Shown here: positions 17,011 to 26,920 of the stretch, piece by piece | How the letters are laid out: each line of letters opens with the position of its first letter | Position numbering within the stretch: the first letter of the stretch is position 1 | Source of the DNA: Cytophagales bacterium | GTDB lineage: Bacteria > Bacteroidota > Bacteroidia > Cytophagales > Bernardetiaceae | Assembly: GCA_013299045.1 (NCBI GenBank) | Contig: JAAFJX010000020.1 | Coordinates: forward strand, 18,963-82,962 | Direction: 5' to 3' | DNA length: 64,000 bases | The notes under the pieces: generated by a model | What the model saw: only the letters and a program-made list of their open reading frames with translations | Database searches by the model: none | What the model was told of the DNA's origin: nothing | Program-made: the position numbers and the translations under genes

Positions 17011-20000
17011 ATGCCATCGATTCTTATATATCGCATTAAGCGCTTGTTTGTAGCTGTTGCTTTGCTGTTTTCACAGCAGGTGGCTGTTCTCTACGCGCAA
17101 ACTCAGCAACTTGTTTGCGACAAACTAGATATTAACGATGGACTCTCTCAGAATAGCGTACAGAGTATTTTGCAAGACCAGAAAGGTGTGCTTTGGTTCG
17201 GGACGCAAGATGGTCTGAACTATTTTGATGCTTACGATATTAAGGTCTATAAACGCTCTGTGAATGGCGGAAATACAACCATTTCGGATAATTTTATCAA
17301 GTGTATTTACGAAGATTCCAAAAACCGCCTCTGGCTAGGAACAGAAAATGGTGTTACTGCCTTTAAAAAACCGTATATATCCAACTTTTTAGTATTTGCA
17401 CCCAGTAATGCAAAAGATAAATCTGGGCTATTACAAAAAAATATTGACTGCATAGTAGAAGACCAGAACCACTTTGTATTTTTTGGCACCCCTAAAGGAT
17501 TACACGTTTTTAATGAGCAGAATAGTACTATAACTCCTTATAAGCACTCTTTTATACTTGCTCAGAATGTTCTAAGCTCTGAGATAACAGCTGCCATAGT
17601 GGACCATCATGGTTATCTTTGGGTAGGCACTAGAGGTAATGGCATTCTAAGATTTAACTCAAAGTTGAAGGATAAGTTTACACATTATTTGCCCAATAAT
17701 ACCGACGGAAAAGCACTGCTTTCTGCTAACATTACAGGCTTGTACAAGGACTCCCGCAACCGCATCTGGATTGGCAGCGCGGCAGGTATTAATATCTACG
17801 ACCCTCAGACGAATCAGTGGTACAAAATTCCCAATAACGGATTGAATCCTGAGAGCAGCCTGCCCCAGGGTATCATAAGAAGCATAGTGGAGGATAGGGA
17901 AGGCAATGTCTGGTTTGCCGTCAATGAATTATTGTGCAGTTATAATTTTACAGACCAAAAGTTACAGTTATACAAGCTCAGCATTAAAGATGCTAATGCA
18001 AATAGTAACTATGGAGCAATCAGCGAACTTTTAGTAGATAAAGCGGGGACGCTCTGGATAGGCACAGAGAACAGTGGCGTATTAAAGTATGACCCTTATT
18101 TGGCGCGATTTGACTTGTTCAAAATGGGCAATACATATCCAAACATATTAGATGTGGAAAATGTTTGGGGAATTCTAGAATGCAGCGATGATAAGCGTAT
18201 CCTTGTTGCGACTGAACAAAACATAACTGTCATAGACCGAGCTAACAAAAGTTGGACTTTGCTTTCTAAGTCTGTTAGTGGTGTACCACTTACCCAACTA
18301 GAGATATTGAGCATTACCGAAGTTGATAAAAAATGGTTTATGTTGGCTACACGTGGCGAAGGCGTTAAGTTGATGACCTTATCCGCCGACAAACAGCAAG
18401 TAGAACAACTTTTGGAGTTTGGGCCAAATGAAACCGATTCGTCCAAGTTAGCATACGGCACTGTTATCATGAAGCACAAGGACAGACGCGGGAATATTTG
18501 GTGTGGGGGCTACGGAGGCTTTTCTTTACTAAGATTGAATCGTGCAGAGCCTGCAAAATCTACATTTCTTAACTTTAAGCCAAATGAAAACGACCCTAAA
18601 GCACTTCATAACGGGGTAATTCGGTCTATGTGTCATGACAGCAACGACAATTATTGGGTAGGTACAAACGATGGCCTTTATAGACTCAAGTTCAATCAAA
18701 ATTTTGAAATCATAGACCTTAAATTATTCCTGAACAACCCTAATGATAAAACAAGCCTAAGCCATAACAAAGTACAATATATAGCAGAAGATAAAAACGG
18801 TATGTTATGGATAGGAACAGGCGGCGGTTTGAACAAACTAAACCCCAAAACGGAAAAGTTTGAACTGATAGGGGGTGATGAAGATGCCATGAAAGCCATT
18901 GTATATGCGGCACTACTTGACGAACAGAATATGATTTGGCTCAGCACCAATAATGGCATCGTTAAGTATGACCTTAAAACCAAAAAGGCTTCACTTTTTA
19001 ATAGTAAAGATGGTTTACAGAGCAATGAATTTAATTCTGGCGCTTTCTTTCAGTCCGCGAGTGGAGAAATGTTCTTTGGTGGCATTCACGGTTTTAATGC
19101 CTTTTTCCCTGACAAGATTAAGCCAAGTACCTATAATCCTCCCGTACTTATTGCTGATATTCGCATCAATAGCCGCTCTATTTTTAAAGAAAGAGATGTA
19201 CTGACGGATTTTAATGAATCACCAATTAGTGTTAAGACGCTTAACCTAGACTACACCCAAAACACTATTGCAATAGATATTGCAGCGTTGAACTACAGGC
19301 TCACCGAGAAAAATAGATTTAAGCACAAACTGGAGCCACTTGATAAAGATTGGGTACTGGACGGAAAGAACAGAATCATTAGTTACAATCAGCTTGAACC
19401 AGGCCGATATACTCTTCGGATTGTAGCGCTCAATAACGACGGAATAGGCGACGAAGCAGGAACTACTTTAGAAATAGTCATCAGCCCGCCTTGGTGGAAA
19501 ACCAACCTATTTATAGCAACCCTTACCGTTTTAATTATCTCAATTATTTGGTGTAGTGTATACTGGTACAACAGAAACGTTAAAAATCAGAATAAAAGAT
19601 TAGAGGCTGAAGTGGCCAAACGTACAATTGAGATTGTTTCCAAGAATGAAGAACTAGTAGAGCAAAAAAGCCAGCTAGAGCGTTCTTTTACCAATATCCG
19701 AACACTCAGCGAAATTGGTCAGACAATTACCGCAAAATTGGATACACGCGAACTTATCTCTTCAGTCTATGAGTCCGTAACAAGGCTATTGGAGGCAAAC
19801 GGTTTTGGAATCGGTATATATAATATGGAAGAGGAGTCTATTGACTTTCTCGGCTTTATGGAAAATGGCGAAGCGCTGCCAGACAGCCGCGACTACCTTT
19901 CGCAGCGCAACCGGCTTTCTGTTTGGTGCTTTAGCAACAACAAAGAAGTTTTTATAAACGATTATGACACCGAAATCAATTCCTATATTACCGAAACGAA

Positions 20001-20988
20001 GGTGCGAACCAGCGGAGATGGTGAGCCTATGCTTTCTATAATTTATTTGCCGCTAAGCATAGATAACCGAACCATTGGTGTTATTACAGTGCAAAGCTTG
20101 AAAACAAATGCGTACAGCACCAGCGACATGGAGCTTTTGCGTTCGCTTGCTTCAACAGCCTCTATCGCCATTTCTAACGCCAACGCTTATACCCAAATTC
20201 GCGCAATTAACGACGAGGTTCGTAAAAAGAACCAGGCCATGAAAGATAGTTTGCGCTATGGTAAAACCATACAGCAAGCTCTTTTGCCGAGAGATTTAGA
20301 CCGCTATTTTTCGGACAGTTTCATTTTGTTTAGGCCACGCGAAACCGTTTCAGGTGATTTTTATTGGGCTACTTTTGCCGACAATAAGATATTCTTGGCA
20401 GTTTTGGACTGTACCGGACACGGCGTGCCTGGTGCCTTTGTAGCCCTGATTGGACAAATGCTTTTGCATGAGATTGTGGACAGGAATCATGTAACCCAAC
20501 CCTCTTCTATTTTGAGTAATTTACATGAAGAGATTAGAATGGCCCTGCACCAAAACGATAAACAAAATACTGACGGCATGGATGCTTGCATTTGCTCGGT
20601 GGCAGAAATAGACGAAAATAACCATTATAAAATAACCTTTGCTGGTGCCAAACGCCCTCTATACTACGTTAAAAACGGGCAACTCTGCGAACTAAAAGGC
20701 GATAAAAAGTCTGTTGGCGGTATGCAGAAAGAGATTTCGCGCACCTTCACACAAACAGAGATAGAAGCCACCAAAGGGGATAGTTTTTATTTTACAACAG
20801 ATGGTTTTGCAGACCAGAATAACGCCAAACGTGAAAAAATAGGTACGAACACGCTCAAAGATGTGCTGGCCGAAATATCAGATAAGCCTATGCTGAAACA
20901 GCGTAAACACCTCTCGGCCTATTTTGACAAACATCGCGACCAAGAAATTCAGCGCGACGACGTTACAATTATTGGTGTGCGGCTATAA
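17011..20988 (+). CDS. Two-component-type propeller / Y_Y_Y / GAF / SpoIIE sensor phosphatase
   Basis: This 1325-residue protein has a signal peptide ending YAQ, then about 14 regulator-propeller repeats (residues 30-735), each around a D-x-x-G-x-L-W-x-G-T core such as DQKGVLWFGTQDGL and DKNGMLWIGTGGGL. A Y_Y_Y domain follows (745-830), then a membrane helix (FIATLTVLIISIIWC), a coiled coil, a GAF domain (about 905-1060) and a SpoIIE phosphatase (1095-1325) with SGDFYWATF, LDCTGHGVPGAFV and TDGFADQ. The periplasmic half resembles hybrid sensors of polysaccharide utilisation loci, but the output is a phosphatase instead of a kinase. It converges with moeA, with only four bases between the stops. 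Confidence 0.9.
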   Translation: MPSILIYRIKRLFVAVALLFSQQVAVLYAQTQQLVCDKLDINDGLSQNSVQSILQDQKGVLWFGTQDGLNYFDAYDIKVYKRSVNGGNTTISDNFIKCIYEDSKNRLWLGTENGVTAFKKPYISNFLVFAPSNAKDKSGLLQKNIDCIVEDQNHFVFFGTPKGLHVFNEQNSTITPYKHSFILAQNVLSSEITAAIVDHHGYLWVGTRGNGILRFNSKLKDKFTHYLPNNTDGKALLSANITGLYKDSRNRIWIGSAAGINIYDPQTNQWYKIPNNGLNPESSLPQGIIRSIVEDREGNVWFAVNELLCSYNFTDQKLQLYKLSIKDANANSNYGAISELLVDKAGTLWIGTENSGVLKYDPYLARFDLFKMGNTYPNILDVENVWGILECSDDKRILVATEQNITVIDRANKSWTLLSKSVSGVPLTQLEILSITEVDKKWFMLATRGEGVKLMTLSADKQQVEQLLEFGPNETDSSKLAYGTVIMKHKDRRGNIWCGGYGGFSLLRLNRAEPAKSTFLNFKPNENDPKALHNGVIRSMCHDSNDNYWVGTNDGLYRLKFNQNFEIIDLKLFLNNPNDKTSLSHNKVQYIAEDKNGMLWIGTGGGLNKLNPKTEKFELIGGDEDAMKAIVYAALLDEQNMIWLSTNNGIVKYDLKTKKASLFNSKDGLQSNEFNSGAFFQSASGEMFFGGIHGFNAFFPDKIKPSTYNPPVLIADIRINSRSIFKERDVLTDFNESPISVKTLNLDYTQNTIAIDIAALNYRLTEKNRFKHKLEPLDKDWVLDGKNRIISYNQLEPGRYTLRIVALNNDGIGDEAGTTLEIVISPPWWKTNLFIATLTVLIISIIWCSVYWYNRNVKNQNKRLEAEVAKRTIEIVSKNEELVEQKSQLERSFTNIRTLSEIGQTITAKLDTRELISSVYESVTRLLEANGFGIGIYNMEEESIDFLGFMENGEALPDSRDYLSQRNRLSVWCFSNNKEVFINDYDTEINSYITETKVRTSGDGEPMLSIIYLPLSIDNRTIGVITVQSLKTNAYSTSDMELLRSLASTASIAISNANAYTQIRAINDEVRKKNQAMKDSLRYGKTIQQALLPRDLDRYFSDSFILFRPRETVSGDFYWATFADNKIFLAVLDCTGHGVPGAFVALIGQMLLHEIVDRNHVTQPSSILSNLHEEIRMALHQNDKQNTDGMDACICSVAEIDENNHYKITFAGAKRPLYYVKNGQLCELKGDKKSVGGMQKEISRTFTQTEIEATKGDSFYFTTDGFADQNNAKREKIGTNTLKDVLAEISDKPMLKQRKHLSAYFDKHRDQEIQRDDVTIIGVRL

Positions 20989-20992
20989 AAGC

Positions 20993-22219
20993 CTAGCCCT
21001 GTTCTTTGAAGGGATAGAACAAACAAGTAGCCTCTTTTTTAAAAATAGTCTGCAAGGCCGGTAATTCCAAAAGCCCCTCTGCACGCCCTAAACTAAATAA
21101 ATCGCCTGACGTATTGGTAGCCATGGGCCAAGCGAGTCCTTCCACCAAACGAGCAGGTAAAAAATAAGTAAGGGCAGGATTGAAAACGATTTGCTGAGCT
21201 AGCTCAACACGTTGAGGCTCTTGTATTTTATACGCACTAGCAAGACGTAAAAACGGAAGCACATAGCGCAATGCACAGCAATAGGCAGAGACGGGGTTGC
21301 CTGGCAAACCAAAAAATAAACTTTGACGGCCTGATGCACGCATTTCTGCAACCAAGAGGGGTTTTCCTGGCTTCTGTGCCACTCCGTGCAGGAGTATGCT
21401 TGCACCTATGCGTTTGAGCGCATTTTTTACGAAATCTGCTGCACCTACCGATACGCCACCAGTAGTTACAACCACATCATAAATTCCGCTCAAGTGCTCA
21501 AATGTTTTGCTAATGGTGTTCAAATCATCTGAAAGGGCGTTTTCTTGAATTTGCACCTCAAAGCCCCACTCTTGTAGTAGCCAGCCCACCGCATAGGCAT
21601 TACTCAAACGAATTTGATGAGGTAAAATAGGCTTCTGGGCTATTGAAACAAGCTCATCGCCCAAAGAAAGCACCACCACACGGGGCTTCTGATAGGCCAA
21701 CACTTCTGCATAGCCAAAGCTCGCAAGGGCGGCCAATTCTTTAGAACTTAAAACATAGCCCATATCTGCATAGAGTGTAGCCTCTTGAAGGTCGCTGCCC
21801 AGCTCATGTATGTTTTGCCCTTTTGTTGGTACAGCACTACTCCTAACAACATCAGTACTTACCTCAATACAGTCCTCTTGCCGCAATACAACATCAGCCT
21901 CAGCAGGCACTACTGCACCCGTGTATAGGCGTACACAAGCACCTTCTGGGAGCATAGAGGGCGGCAAGGGTTTGCCAGCCATCTGAGTCCATGCAATAGG
22001 CAAGCCCTTGCTAGAAAGCAGAGCACAATCGCTCGAACGCAGCGCTATGCCGTCCATTGTGGCACGACGATAGGGAGGATAAGCTCGGTCTGCTACAATA
22101 GCTTCTGCAAGTACCAAGCCTAATGCGCCCTGAAAAGACTGGCGCACTACACGCCTGTATTCAAATGCCTTCTGGGTCAAAATACGATGTGCTTCGGCGG
22201 TGCTTATAAGTTTTTCCAA
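20993..22219 (-). CDS. moeA: Molybdopterin molybdotransferase
   Basis: MoeA inserts molybdate into adenylylated molybdopterin to complete the molybdenum cofactor. The 408-residue length is normal. Recognisable segments are PPYRRATMDGIAL near the N-terminus, LYTGAVVPAEADVVLRQED in domain II, the MPT-binding VVTTGGVSVGAADFV and the GLPGNPVSAYCC loop that carries the substrate-binding proline and serine. No other moa, mob or molybdate transport gene lies in the window, so it is a solitary locus. The C-terminal domain IV is short but complete. Confidence 0.92.
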   Translation of the reverse strand: MEKLISTAEAHRILTQKAFEYRRVVRQSFQGALGLVLAEAIVADRAYPPYRRATMDGIALRSSDCALLSSKGLPIAWTQMAGKPLPPSMLPEGACVRLYTGAVVPAEADVVLRQEDCIEVSTDVVRSSAVPTKGQNIHELGSDLQEATLYADMGYVLSSKELAALASFGYAEVLAYQKPRVVVLSLGDELVSIAQKPILPHQIRLSNAYAVGWLLQEWGFEVQIQENALSDDLNTISKTFEHLSGIYDVVVTTGGVSVGAADFVKNALKRIGASILLHGVAQKPGKPLLVAEMRASGRQSLFFGLPGNPVSAYCCALRYVLPFLRLASAYKIQEPQRVELAQQIVFNPALTYFLPARLVEGLAWPMATNTSGDLFSLGRAEGLLELPALQTIFKKEATCLFYPFKEQG

Positions 22220-22333
22220 GTATGGGTGGCGTTTGGGTGAGTCGCAAAATTACTAAAAATCAACACATAATGCTCTAGCTGCTATGCACTAGAATAAAAT
22301 TCTATTATTAGCAGCCAAATAAGAAAAAATGCC

Positions 22334-22341
22334 TATATTTG
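22334..22341 (+). promoter_or_regulatory. Candidate -7 box for the BatC-like gene
   Basis: TATATTTG fits TAnnTTTG and lies 46 nt before the start at 22387. No convincing -33 TTG is found at the right distance. Confidence 0.4.
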
Positions 22342-22386
22342 CAGCGTTTTGCCTTTAGTTTGTATGTTCATTAACGCATTAAAAAA

Positions 22387-23232
22387 ATGTTCAGTTTTCT
22401 TCAGAATATAACTGCACGCACTTGGTTAGTAACTGGGGTGTGTTCTGCATTTGTACTTCTGGCTATTGGTTTGGGCATAAGCATGACGAGCCGCGATTGG
22501 TCTTTTGTGCATACCTATCAGGTGAATATGGCGCAAGAAGATGCTGAAAGTGCATACAAAAATACCTTCTACAATGTAGCTGCCCAAAAGTTGCGCTTTT
22601 TGCAGGATACGCTTTTGTTTCAAAATGAATTGATTGGCCTGAATCTAGCCCACGCCACGGCACTCAAGAAGGATACCTCCTCGCTGGCTCTTTACTCTAT
22701 GCTTTTTGGCTCTTCAGATAGCCTCGTAAAGTCTATTGCACAACAGCAAACAGGCGTGGCTAGCACAAGAAAAATGCAGAGTAAAGAAGAACTAGAAAAA
22801 GCCACCGAAAACTTTAAAGAAGCTCTCAGAGCAATGACCAATAACCGCGACGCACGCTTCAACTACGAAGTACTTATGCGGATTTTACAACAACAACAAA
22901 ACCAGCAACAAAACCAAGACAAACAGAATCAAGATAAACAAAACCAAGACCAACAAGAACAGCAAAAAAAAGAACAACAAAAAGAACAAGATAAGCAAAA
23001 CGAAAAAGAACAAAAAGATGGAAAAAAAGATGACTCCGAAGCAGACAAAGGACAAGATAAAAAAGAAGACCGAACGGATAAAAAGTCTAATGGTGAGCCA
23101 CAAAAGGGGCAAATAACAAAAGAAAAAGCCAAAGAACTCTTGGCTGCTCTGCGCAACAACGAAATGCAATACTTCCAGCAGCCCAAAAAGCGTAAGCTGC
23201 GCGCCAAAGACAAGAACGTCAAAGATTGGTAG
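22387..23232 (+). CDS. BatC-like membrane protein with low-complexity Q/K/D tail
   Basis: This 281-residue protein has one N-terminal membrane helix (VTGVCSAFVLLAIGLGI), a helical TPR-like part (residues about 45-155, with SAYKNTFYNVAAQKLRF and LEKATENFKEALRAM) and then an 80-residue low-complexity tract of Gln, Asn, Lys and Asp. It ends with ITKEKAKELLAALRNNEMQ and a basic tail. That last helix resembles the closing motif of BatC-type proteins of the aerotolerance (Bat/MoxR) locus, where a TPR protein has a long charged tail. The VWA partners are absent here, and a MoxR gene lies 34 kb away. BatC identity is an inference from architecture. Confidence 0.65.
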   Translation: MFSFLQNITARTWLVTGVCSAFVLLAIGLGISMTSRDWSFVHTYQVNMAQEDAESAYKNTFYNVAAQKLRFLQDTLLFQNELIGLNLAHATALKKDTSSLALYSMLFGSSDSLVKSIAQQQTGVASTRKMQSKEELEKATENFKEALRAMTNNRDARFNYEVLMRILQQQQNQQQNQDKQNQDKQNQDQQEQQKKEQQKEQDKQNEKEQKDGKKDDSEADKGQDKKEDRTDKKSNGEPQKGQITKEKAKELLAALRNNEMQYFQQPKKRKLRAKDKNVKDW

Positions 23233-23259
23233 CTTAGTAGCGCCCTAAAAAAATGTCTG

Positions 23260-24444
23260 ATGTACCCGTCCATTATACTCAAGTCCGGTAAGGAACGCGC
23301 CTTGCAGAATAGGCACTGCTGGCTGTTTTCTGGTGCAGTTAAGCAGCACCCCAGCCACGCCGAAGAGGGCAGTATTGTAGCTGTTCGCACCAATGCCTTT
23401 GAACTGATGGGGTATGGCTTTTATGCAGCCAAAAGCCAAATTGTTTGTAGGCTATTTGAATTTACGAACCAAGAAAAGCTCTTTGACCAAAAGTATTGGT
23501 ACAAGAAGGTGCTCAATGCCTTACAAATGCGGCAAAAATTGGTTTTGAGCGAAAAAACCAACTGTTATCGCTTGTTGCACGCCGAAGGCGATTTTCTGCC
23601 TGGCGTTATTGCTGACGTTTTTGCTGATACGATTGTTTTACAGTTATTGACGAAAGGTGCAGAACGCATACAAGCACATTTGCTACAAGCCTTTGCTGAC
23701 TTAGGTTTCAGGCACGTTTACTTGAAGAACAAGGCCAATCCTGAGCGTATAGAGGGTGTTTTAGTGCAAAATGGGTGGCTGAGTGGAGGCTTTGAGGCGA
23801 GCCAGGACTTGCTCATGCTAGAACACGGCCTGCGCTTTAAAGTGGATTACCTTAAAGGCCAAAAAACAGGTTTTTTTATTGACCAACGCGAAAATCGCCG
23901 TATTTTGGGTCAGTTTTCAGCTCAAAAGCGCGTATTGAATGCTTTTAGCTATACAGGAGGCTTTAGCGTCTATGCCTTGGCCGGACAAGCCAGAGAAGTT
24001 TATTCAGTAGATGTTTCCAAAGATGCTTTGGTGCTTGCTGAACAAAATGTTGCTTTGAACTTTGGCGTGAATGCACCTCATAAAACCATTGATGCTGATT
24101 GCTTTGAGTATTTGCGCCAAATGAATGAGGATTTTGATGTAATTGTTTTAGACCCACCCGCTTTTGCCAAAAATGCTAAGAGTGTACCCAATGCCGCTCG
24201 TGGTTACAAAGACCTCAATCGCATTGCTTTAACAAAGATATTGCCGCAGAGCCTACTCTTTACGTTCTCTTGCTCTCAAAATATTGACAAACAGCTTTTT
24301 AGGCAAATAATTTTTGCGGCTGCTGCCGAAGCAGGACGAAATGTTCGCATTGTTGAGCAGCTTATTCAGCCCGCCGACCATCCTATAAATATTTTTCACC
24401 CCGAAACAGAGTATTTGAAAGGTCTTTTACTCTGGGTAGAATAA
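23260..24444 (+). CDS. rlmI: Class I rRNA (cytosine-5) methyltransferase, RlmI family
   Basis: The 394-residue enzyme has an N-terminal PUA domain (residues about 1-75: ILKSGKERALQNRHCWLFSG), a central fold, and a Rossmann methyltransferase domain with VLNAFSYTGGFSVYAL for S-adenosylmethionine, the acidic VYSVDVSKDAL, and the catalytic-region motif VIVLDPPAFAK. A cysteine in FTFSCSQNI corresponds to the motif VI region of m5C enzymes. RlmI methylates C1962 of 23S rRNA in Escherichia coli; the same target is inferred here. A small conserved gene begins 12 nt after the stop. Confidence 0.9.
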   Translation: MYPSIILKSGKERALQNRHCWLFSGAVKQHPSHAEEGSIVAVRTNAFELMGYGFYAAKSQIVCRLFEFTNQEKLFDQKYWYKKVLNALQMRQKLVLSEKTNCYRLLHAEGDFLPGVIADVFADTIVLQLLTKGAERIQAHLLQAFADLGFRHVYLKNKANPERIEGVLVQNGWLSGGFEASQDLLMLEHGLRFKVDYLKGQKTGFFIDQRENRRILGQFSAQKRVLNAFSYTGGFSVYALAGQAREVYSVDVSKDALVLAEQNVALNFGVNAPHKTIDADCFEYLRQMNEDFDVIVLDPPAFAKNAKSVPNAARGYKDLNRIALTKILPQSLLFTFSCSQNIDKQLFRQIIFAAAAEAGRNVRIVEQLIQPADHPINIFHPETEYLKGLLLWVE

Positions 24445-24456
24445 GCAGACGTTTGT

Positions 24457-24816
24457 ATGACAAGTGCTGTTAATTTTTCTGCAAATTGGCGCGATGAGTG
24501 GGTGAGGCTAATCAATACACTTGAACGCAACTTTGCCAAAATTCCCGACACCAATGCCGTTCTGTTTTTGATTGGTGTGCAAGAGCTTGGGCAAGGGCCG
24601 CTGCATTTTAGTAAAGAACAAAAGCAAGACCTTATGCACATTGGCTTGTGTTGTGTGCTGAGCCTCAGTCAGCATTACGAACATACCCACACCGATGCAG
24701 ACGGCTGGCCTCATTATGTATGCCTAAAGCCTGTTCCGCTGATGGAAATGCGTGAGCAAGAGCGCTATATCAAACAACATATCATCGCTTACTTCCGAGA
24801 GCATCTTGTGTTTTAA
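24457..24816 (+). CDS. Conserved small protein of unknown function
   Basis: This 119-residue cytoplasmic protein follows rlmI after 12 nt and is likely co-transcribed. It contains the strong segment AVLFLIGVQELGQGPLHFSK and a histidine-rich stretch (QHYEHTHTDADGWPHY) before a helical C-terminus. The family appears as a short housekeeping-like protein in Bacteroidota, but I know of no assigned function. The histidine cluster could bind a metal, which is a guess. Confidence 0.75.
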   Translation: MTSAVNFSANWRDEWVRLINTLERNFAKIPDTNAVLFLIGVQELGQGPLHFSKEQKQDLMHIGLCCVLSLSQHYEHTHTDADGWPHYVCLKPVPLMEMREQERYIKQHIIAYFREHLVF

Positions 24817-24967
24817 TATCAGGAAATTATATTTTTGTGCCTTTCCTAAGTCCTCAAAATTTGTATTGTTTTGCAAAGCTAATTTTCTTGTAAAGAGTCC
24901 GTAAAAAGCCTCTGGAGATGGCAACTGCTATTTGATGATGAAGCCCTAACCAAAAAGCAATTAGTTT

Positions 24968-24997
24968 TTGCTTTTCAAAAAAAAGCATTTATCTTTG
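24968..24997 (+). promoter_or_regulatory. Promoter of the PorP/SprF-family gene
   Basis: TTG (24968-24970, within TTTTTG) and TATCTTTG (24990-24997) are 19 nt apart. The chosen start at 25018 leaves a short leader of about 15 nt; the alternative at 25006 would be almost leaderless. Confidence 0.75.
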
Positions 24998-25017
24998 CTA
25001 TCGTTTTGGCCAATCCA

Positions 25018-26028
25018 ATGAAAAAAATTTTAATTTTATGTGTGTTTTATGGCATCGTAGCTGCACAGGCATTTGCGCAGCAGCGCCCGCTTTTTAGCCA
25101 ATATTTTCAAAATCAATTCATTGAAAATCCTGCTTATGCTGGCAACGATGGCTATGGCTCTGCTTTTTTGACCTACCGCTACCAGTGGGCTGGGGTAGAG
25201 AATGCTCCTCAAACAGGGGCTTTTACTCTGAATATGCCATTTTATGAGAATAGAGGCGGTTTTGGGCTAAATGTTTATCAAGATGCAGCCAACGTCATCG
25301 TGAATACCAAAGTGATGGCTACTGGGGCTGTACATATTTTTGGCAACTACGACAAAAGCAGTAAATTCTCTATGGGAATGTCCGCCGGCATATTAAACAG
25401 CCGTTTAGACCCCTCGCGTGTGCGGGTGGCGCATATACAAGACCCCAACATTGTGCCTAATACGCAAAACTTTACGGCGTTTGGCTTGGCAGCAGGTTTT
25501 AACTTGATGGTGCGCTATAAATTCCAACTTGGCTTAGCGCTACCGCAGTTGCTGCATACCAATTTTCATTTTATGGCCTTAGAGCCAGATGAAAAAAAAC
25601 GAAGTTTTCATCAACTAGAACATTTCTTGGTGAATGCGCGCTATAAGTGGGAAAACAAATACAAGACTCTAGCGCTAGAGCCTTTGCTGATGGTGCGCAT
25701 GGCGGCCAAATCGCCTTGGCAACTAGATGGCGGCTTACTCGCAACTTTCAATAAAATAGTTTGGGTATCTGCTTGTTATAGAACAGACTACGCAGTCAGT
25801 ATGGCTGCTGGGCTTGTACTCCCCAATTTGCGCTTTGGTTATGCTTACGACTTTCATACAGGCCCTCTTATGGGGAATTTGGGCGGCTCTCATGAACTAA
25901 CGTTGGGTTATACCTTTGGCGACTTACCCGACAACCCGCTTTCTAAGGCCAAGAACAAGACCTGGCAAAAGAAACGCCGTAAATGGCATCCATCGCGCCC
26001 ATTCCCTATTTTCTTCCGCCGAAGATAA
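25018..26028 (+). CDS. PorP/SprF-family type IX secretion membrane protein
   Basis: The start at 25018 gives signal peptide MKKILILCVFYGIVAAQ, ending AFAQQ. The mature 320 residues match the PorP/SprF family: opening RPLFSQYFQNQFIENPAYAG, then alternating beta strands of an outer-membrane barrel (FGLNVYQDAANVIVNTKVMA, MGMSAGILNSRLDP) and the terminal FGYAYDF, GGSHELTLGYTF. In type IX secretion these barrels anchor or deliver particular surface adhesins. A PorP/SprF gene is usually paired with an adjacent adhesin, which is not the case here. The C-terminal tail KKRRKWHPSRPFPIFFRRR is unusually basic. Confidence 0.9.
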   Translation: MKKILILCVFYGIVAAQAFAQQRPLFSQYFQNQFIENPAYAGNDGYGSAFLTYRYQWAGVENAPQTGAFTLNMPFYENRGGFGLNVYQDAANVIVNTKVMATGAVHIFGNYDKSSKFSMGMSAGILNSRLDPSRVRVAHIQDPNIVPNTQNFTAFGLAAGFNLMVRYKFQLGLALPQLLHTNFHFMALEPDEKKRSFHQLEHFLVNARYKWENKYKTLALEPLLMVRMAAKSPWQLDGGLLATFNKIVWVSACYRTDYAVSMAAGLVLPNLRFGYAYDFHTGPLMGNLGGSHELTLGYTFGDLPDNPLSKAKNKTWQKKRRKWHPSRPFPIFFRRR

Positions 26029-26052
26029 AAAAAAATCAAACAAAATTTGATA

Positions 26053-26916
26053 ATGGAACTACCAGAAAAAGACCAAGAGTGGACAGAAATTATCCAACCG
26101 CAAAAGTCCTTGCTAGATTTGCGTTTGAAAGAACTTATTGACTACAAAGACCTTATCATTTTGTTTGTGCGGCGTAATATGGTAGCCTATCATAAACAAA
26201 CGATTCTTGGGCCGCTTTGGCATTTTTTGCAGCCTCTTATTACAGCTATTTTATTCACTTTTGTCTTTGGGCAAATTGCAGGCATCAAAACGGAAGGAGT
26301 GCCTCCTATGTTGTTTTATTTGTGCAGCGTGTTGTTTTGGTCATTTTTTGCCAATTGCCTGTTCAGTATTGCGCACGTTTTTATTAACTACGCGAGTATG
26401 TTCAGCAAGGTTTATTTTCCGCGCTTGGCCATTCCTTTGGTGCTAACCATGACGGCGTTTTTACAGTTTTTGATTCAGCTGGGTCTTTTTATGGGCTTTG
26501 TGGCCTACTATATCTTTTTTGAAGATTATACTTGGAATATTGATTGGCTTCGTTTGCTCTTATTGTTGCCTCTTTTTCTTTTCTGGGCGGTTTTAACTAC
26601 TGGTCTGGGGCTGATAGTAACTTCATTAACAGCCAAATACCGAGATGTATCTATTTTTATTGGTTTTGGCGTTCAGTTATTGATGTACTCCTCAGCGGTT
26701 ATCTTTCCTGTTGCTAATATTCCTGCCACAGCACGCACTTTTTTATACATCAATCCTGTACCTGCATTTATGGAGGGTTTTCGCTTTGCGCTTTTAGGGT
26801 ATGGTGAATTTAATTGGTATTGGATACTTTATAGCTGGTTTTTTGCCTCTCTGGTTATGTTTGTAGGTATCTTGATGTTTAAACGCCGCGAACTAACATT
26901 TGTGGATATTGTTTAG
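26053..26916 (+). CDS. Polysaccharide-export ABC transporter permease
   Basis: The 287-residue protein is an ABC-2 type permease of the Wzm/TagG/KpsM kind. It has a cytoplasmic N-terminus with the amphipathic DYKDLIILFVRRNMVAYHKQ, then about six membrane helices, and the family's ILGPLWHFLQPL and INPVPAFMEGFRFALLGYGE segments. It would move lipid-linked O-antigen, capsule or teichoic-like glycan across the inner membrane. The cognate ATPase (wzt/tagH) is not next to it, because folB follows immediately. I chose the ATG at 26053 over a TTG at 26047. Confidence 0.88.
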   Translation: MELPEKDQEWTEIIQPQKSLLDLRLKELIDYKDLIILFVRRNMVAYHKQTILGPLWHFLQPLITAILFTFVFGQIAGIKTEGVPPMLFYLCSVLFWSFFANCLFSIAHVFINYASMFSKVYFPRLAIPLVLTMTAFLQFLIQLGLFMGFVAYYIFFEDYTWNIDWLRLLLLLPLFLFWAVLTTGLGLIVTSLTAKYRDVSIFIGFGVQLLMYSSAVIFPVANIPATARTFLYINPVPAFMEGFRFALLGYGEFNWYWILYSWFFASLVMFVGILMFKRRELTFVDIV

Positions 26917-26920
26917 TAAG

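Noticed and set aside
22885..23393. Long minus-strand frames rich in Phe/Leu/Cys/Ser opposite the BatC-like tail
   Set aside because: They only mirror the low-complexity Q/K/D codons of the real gene.
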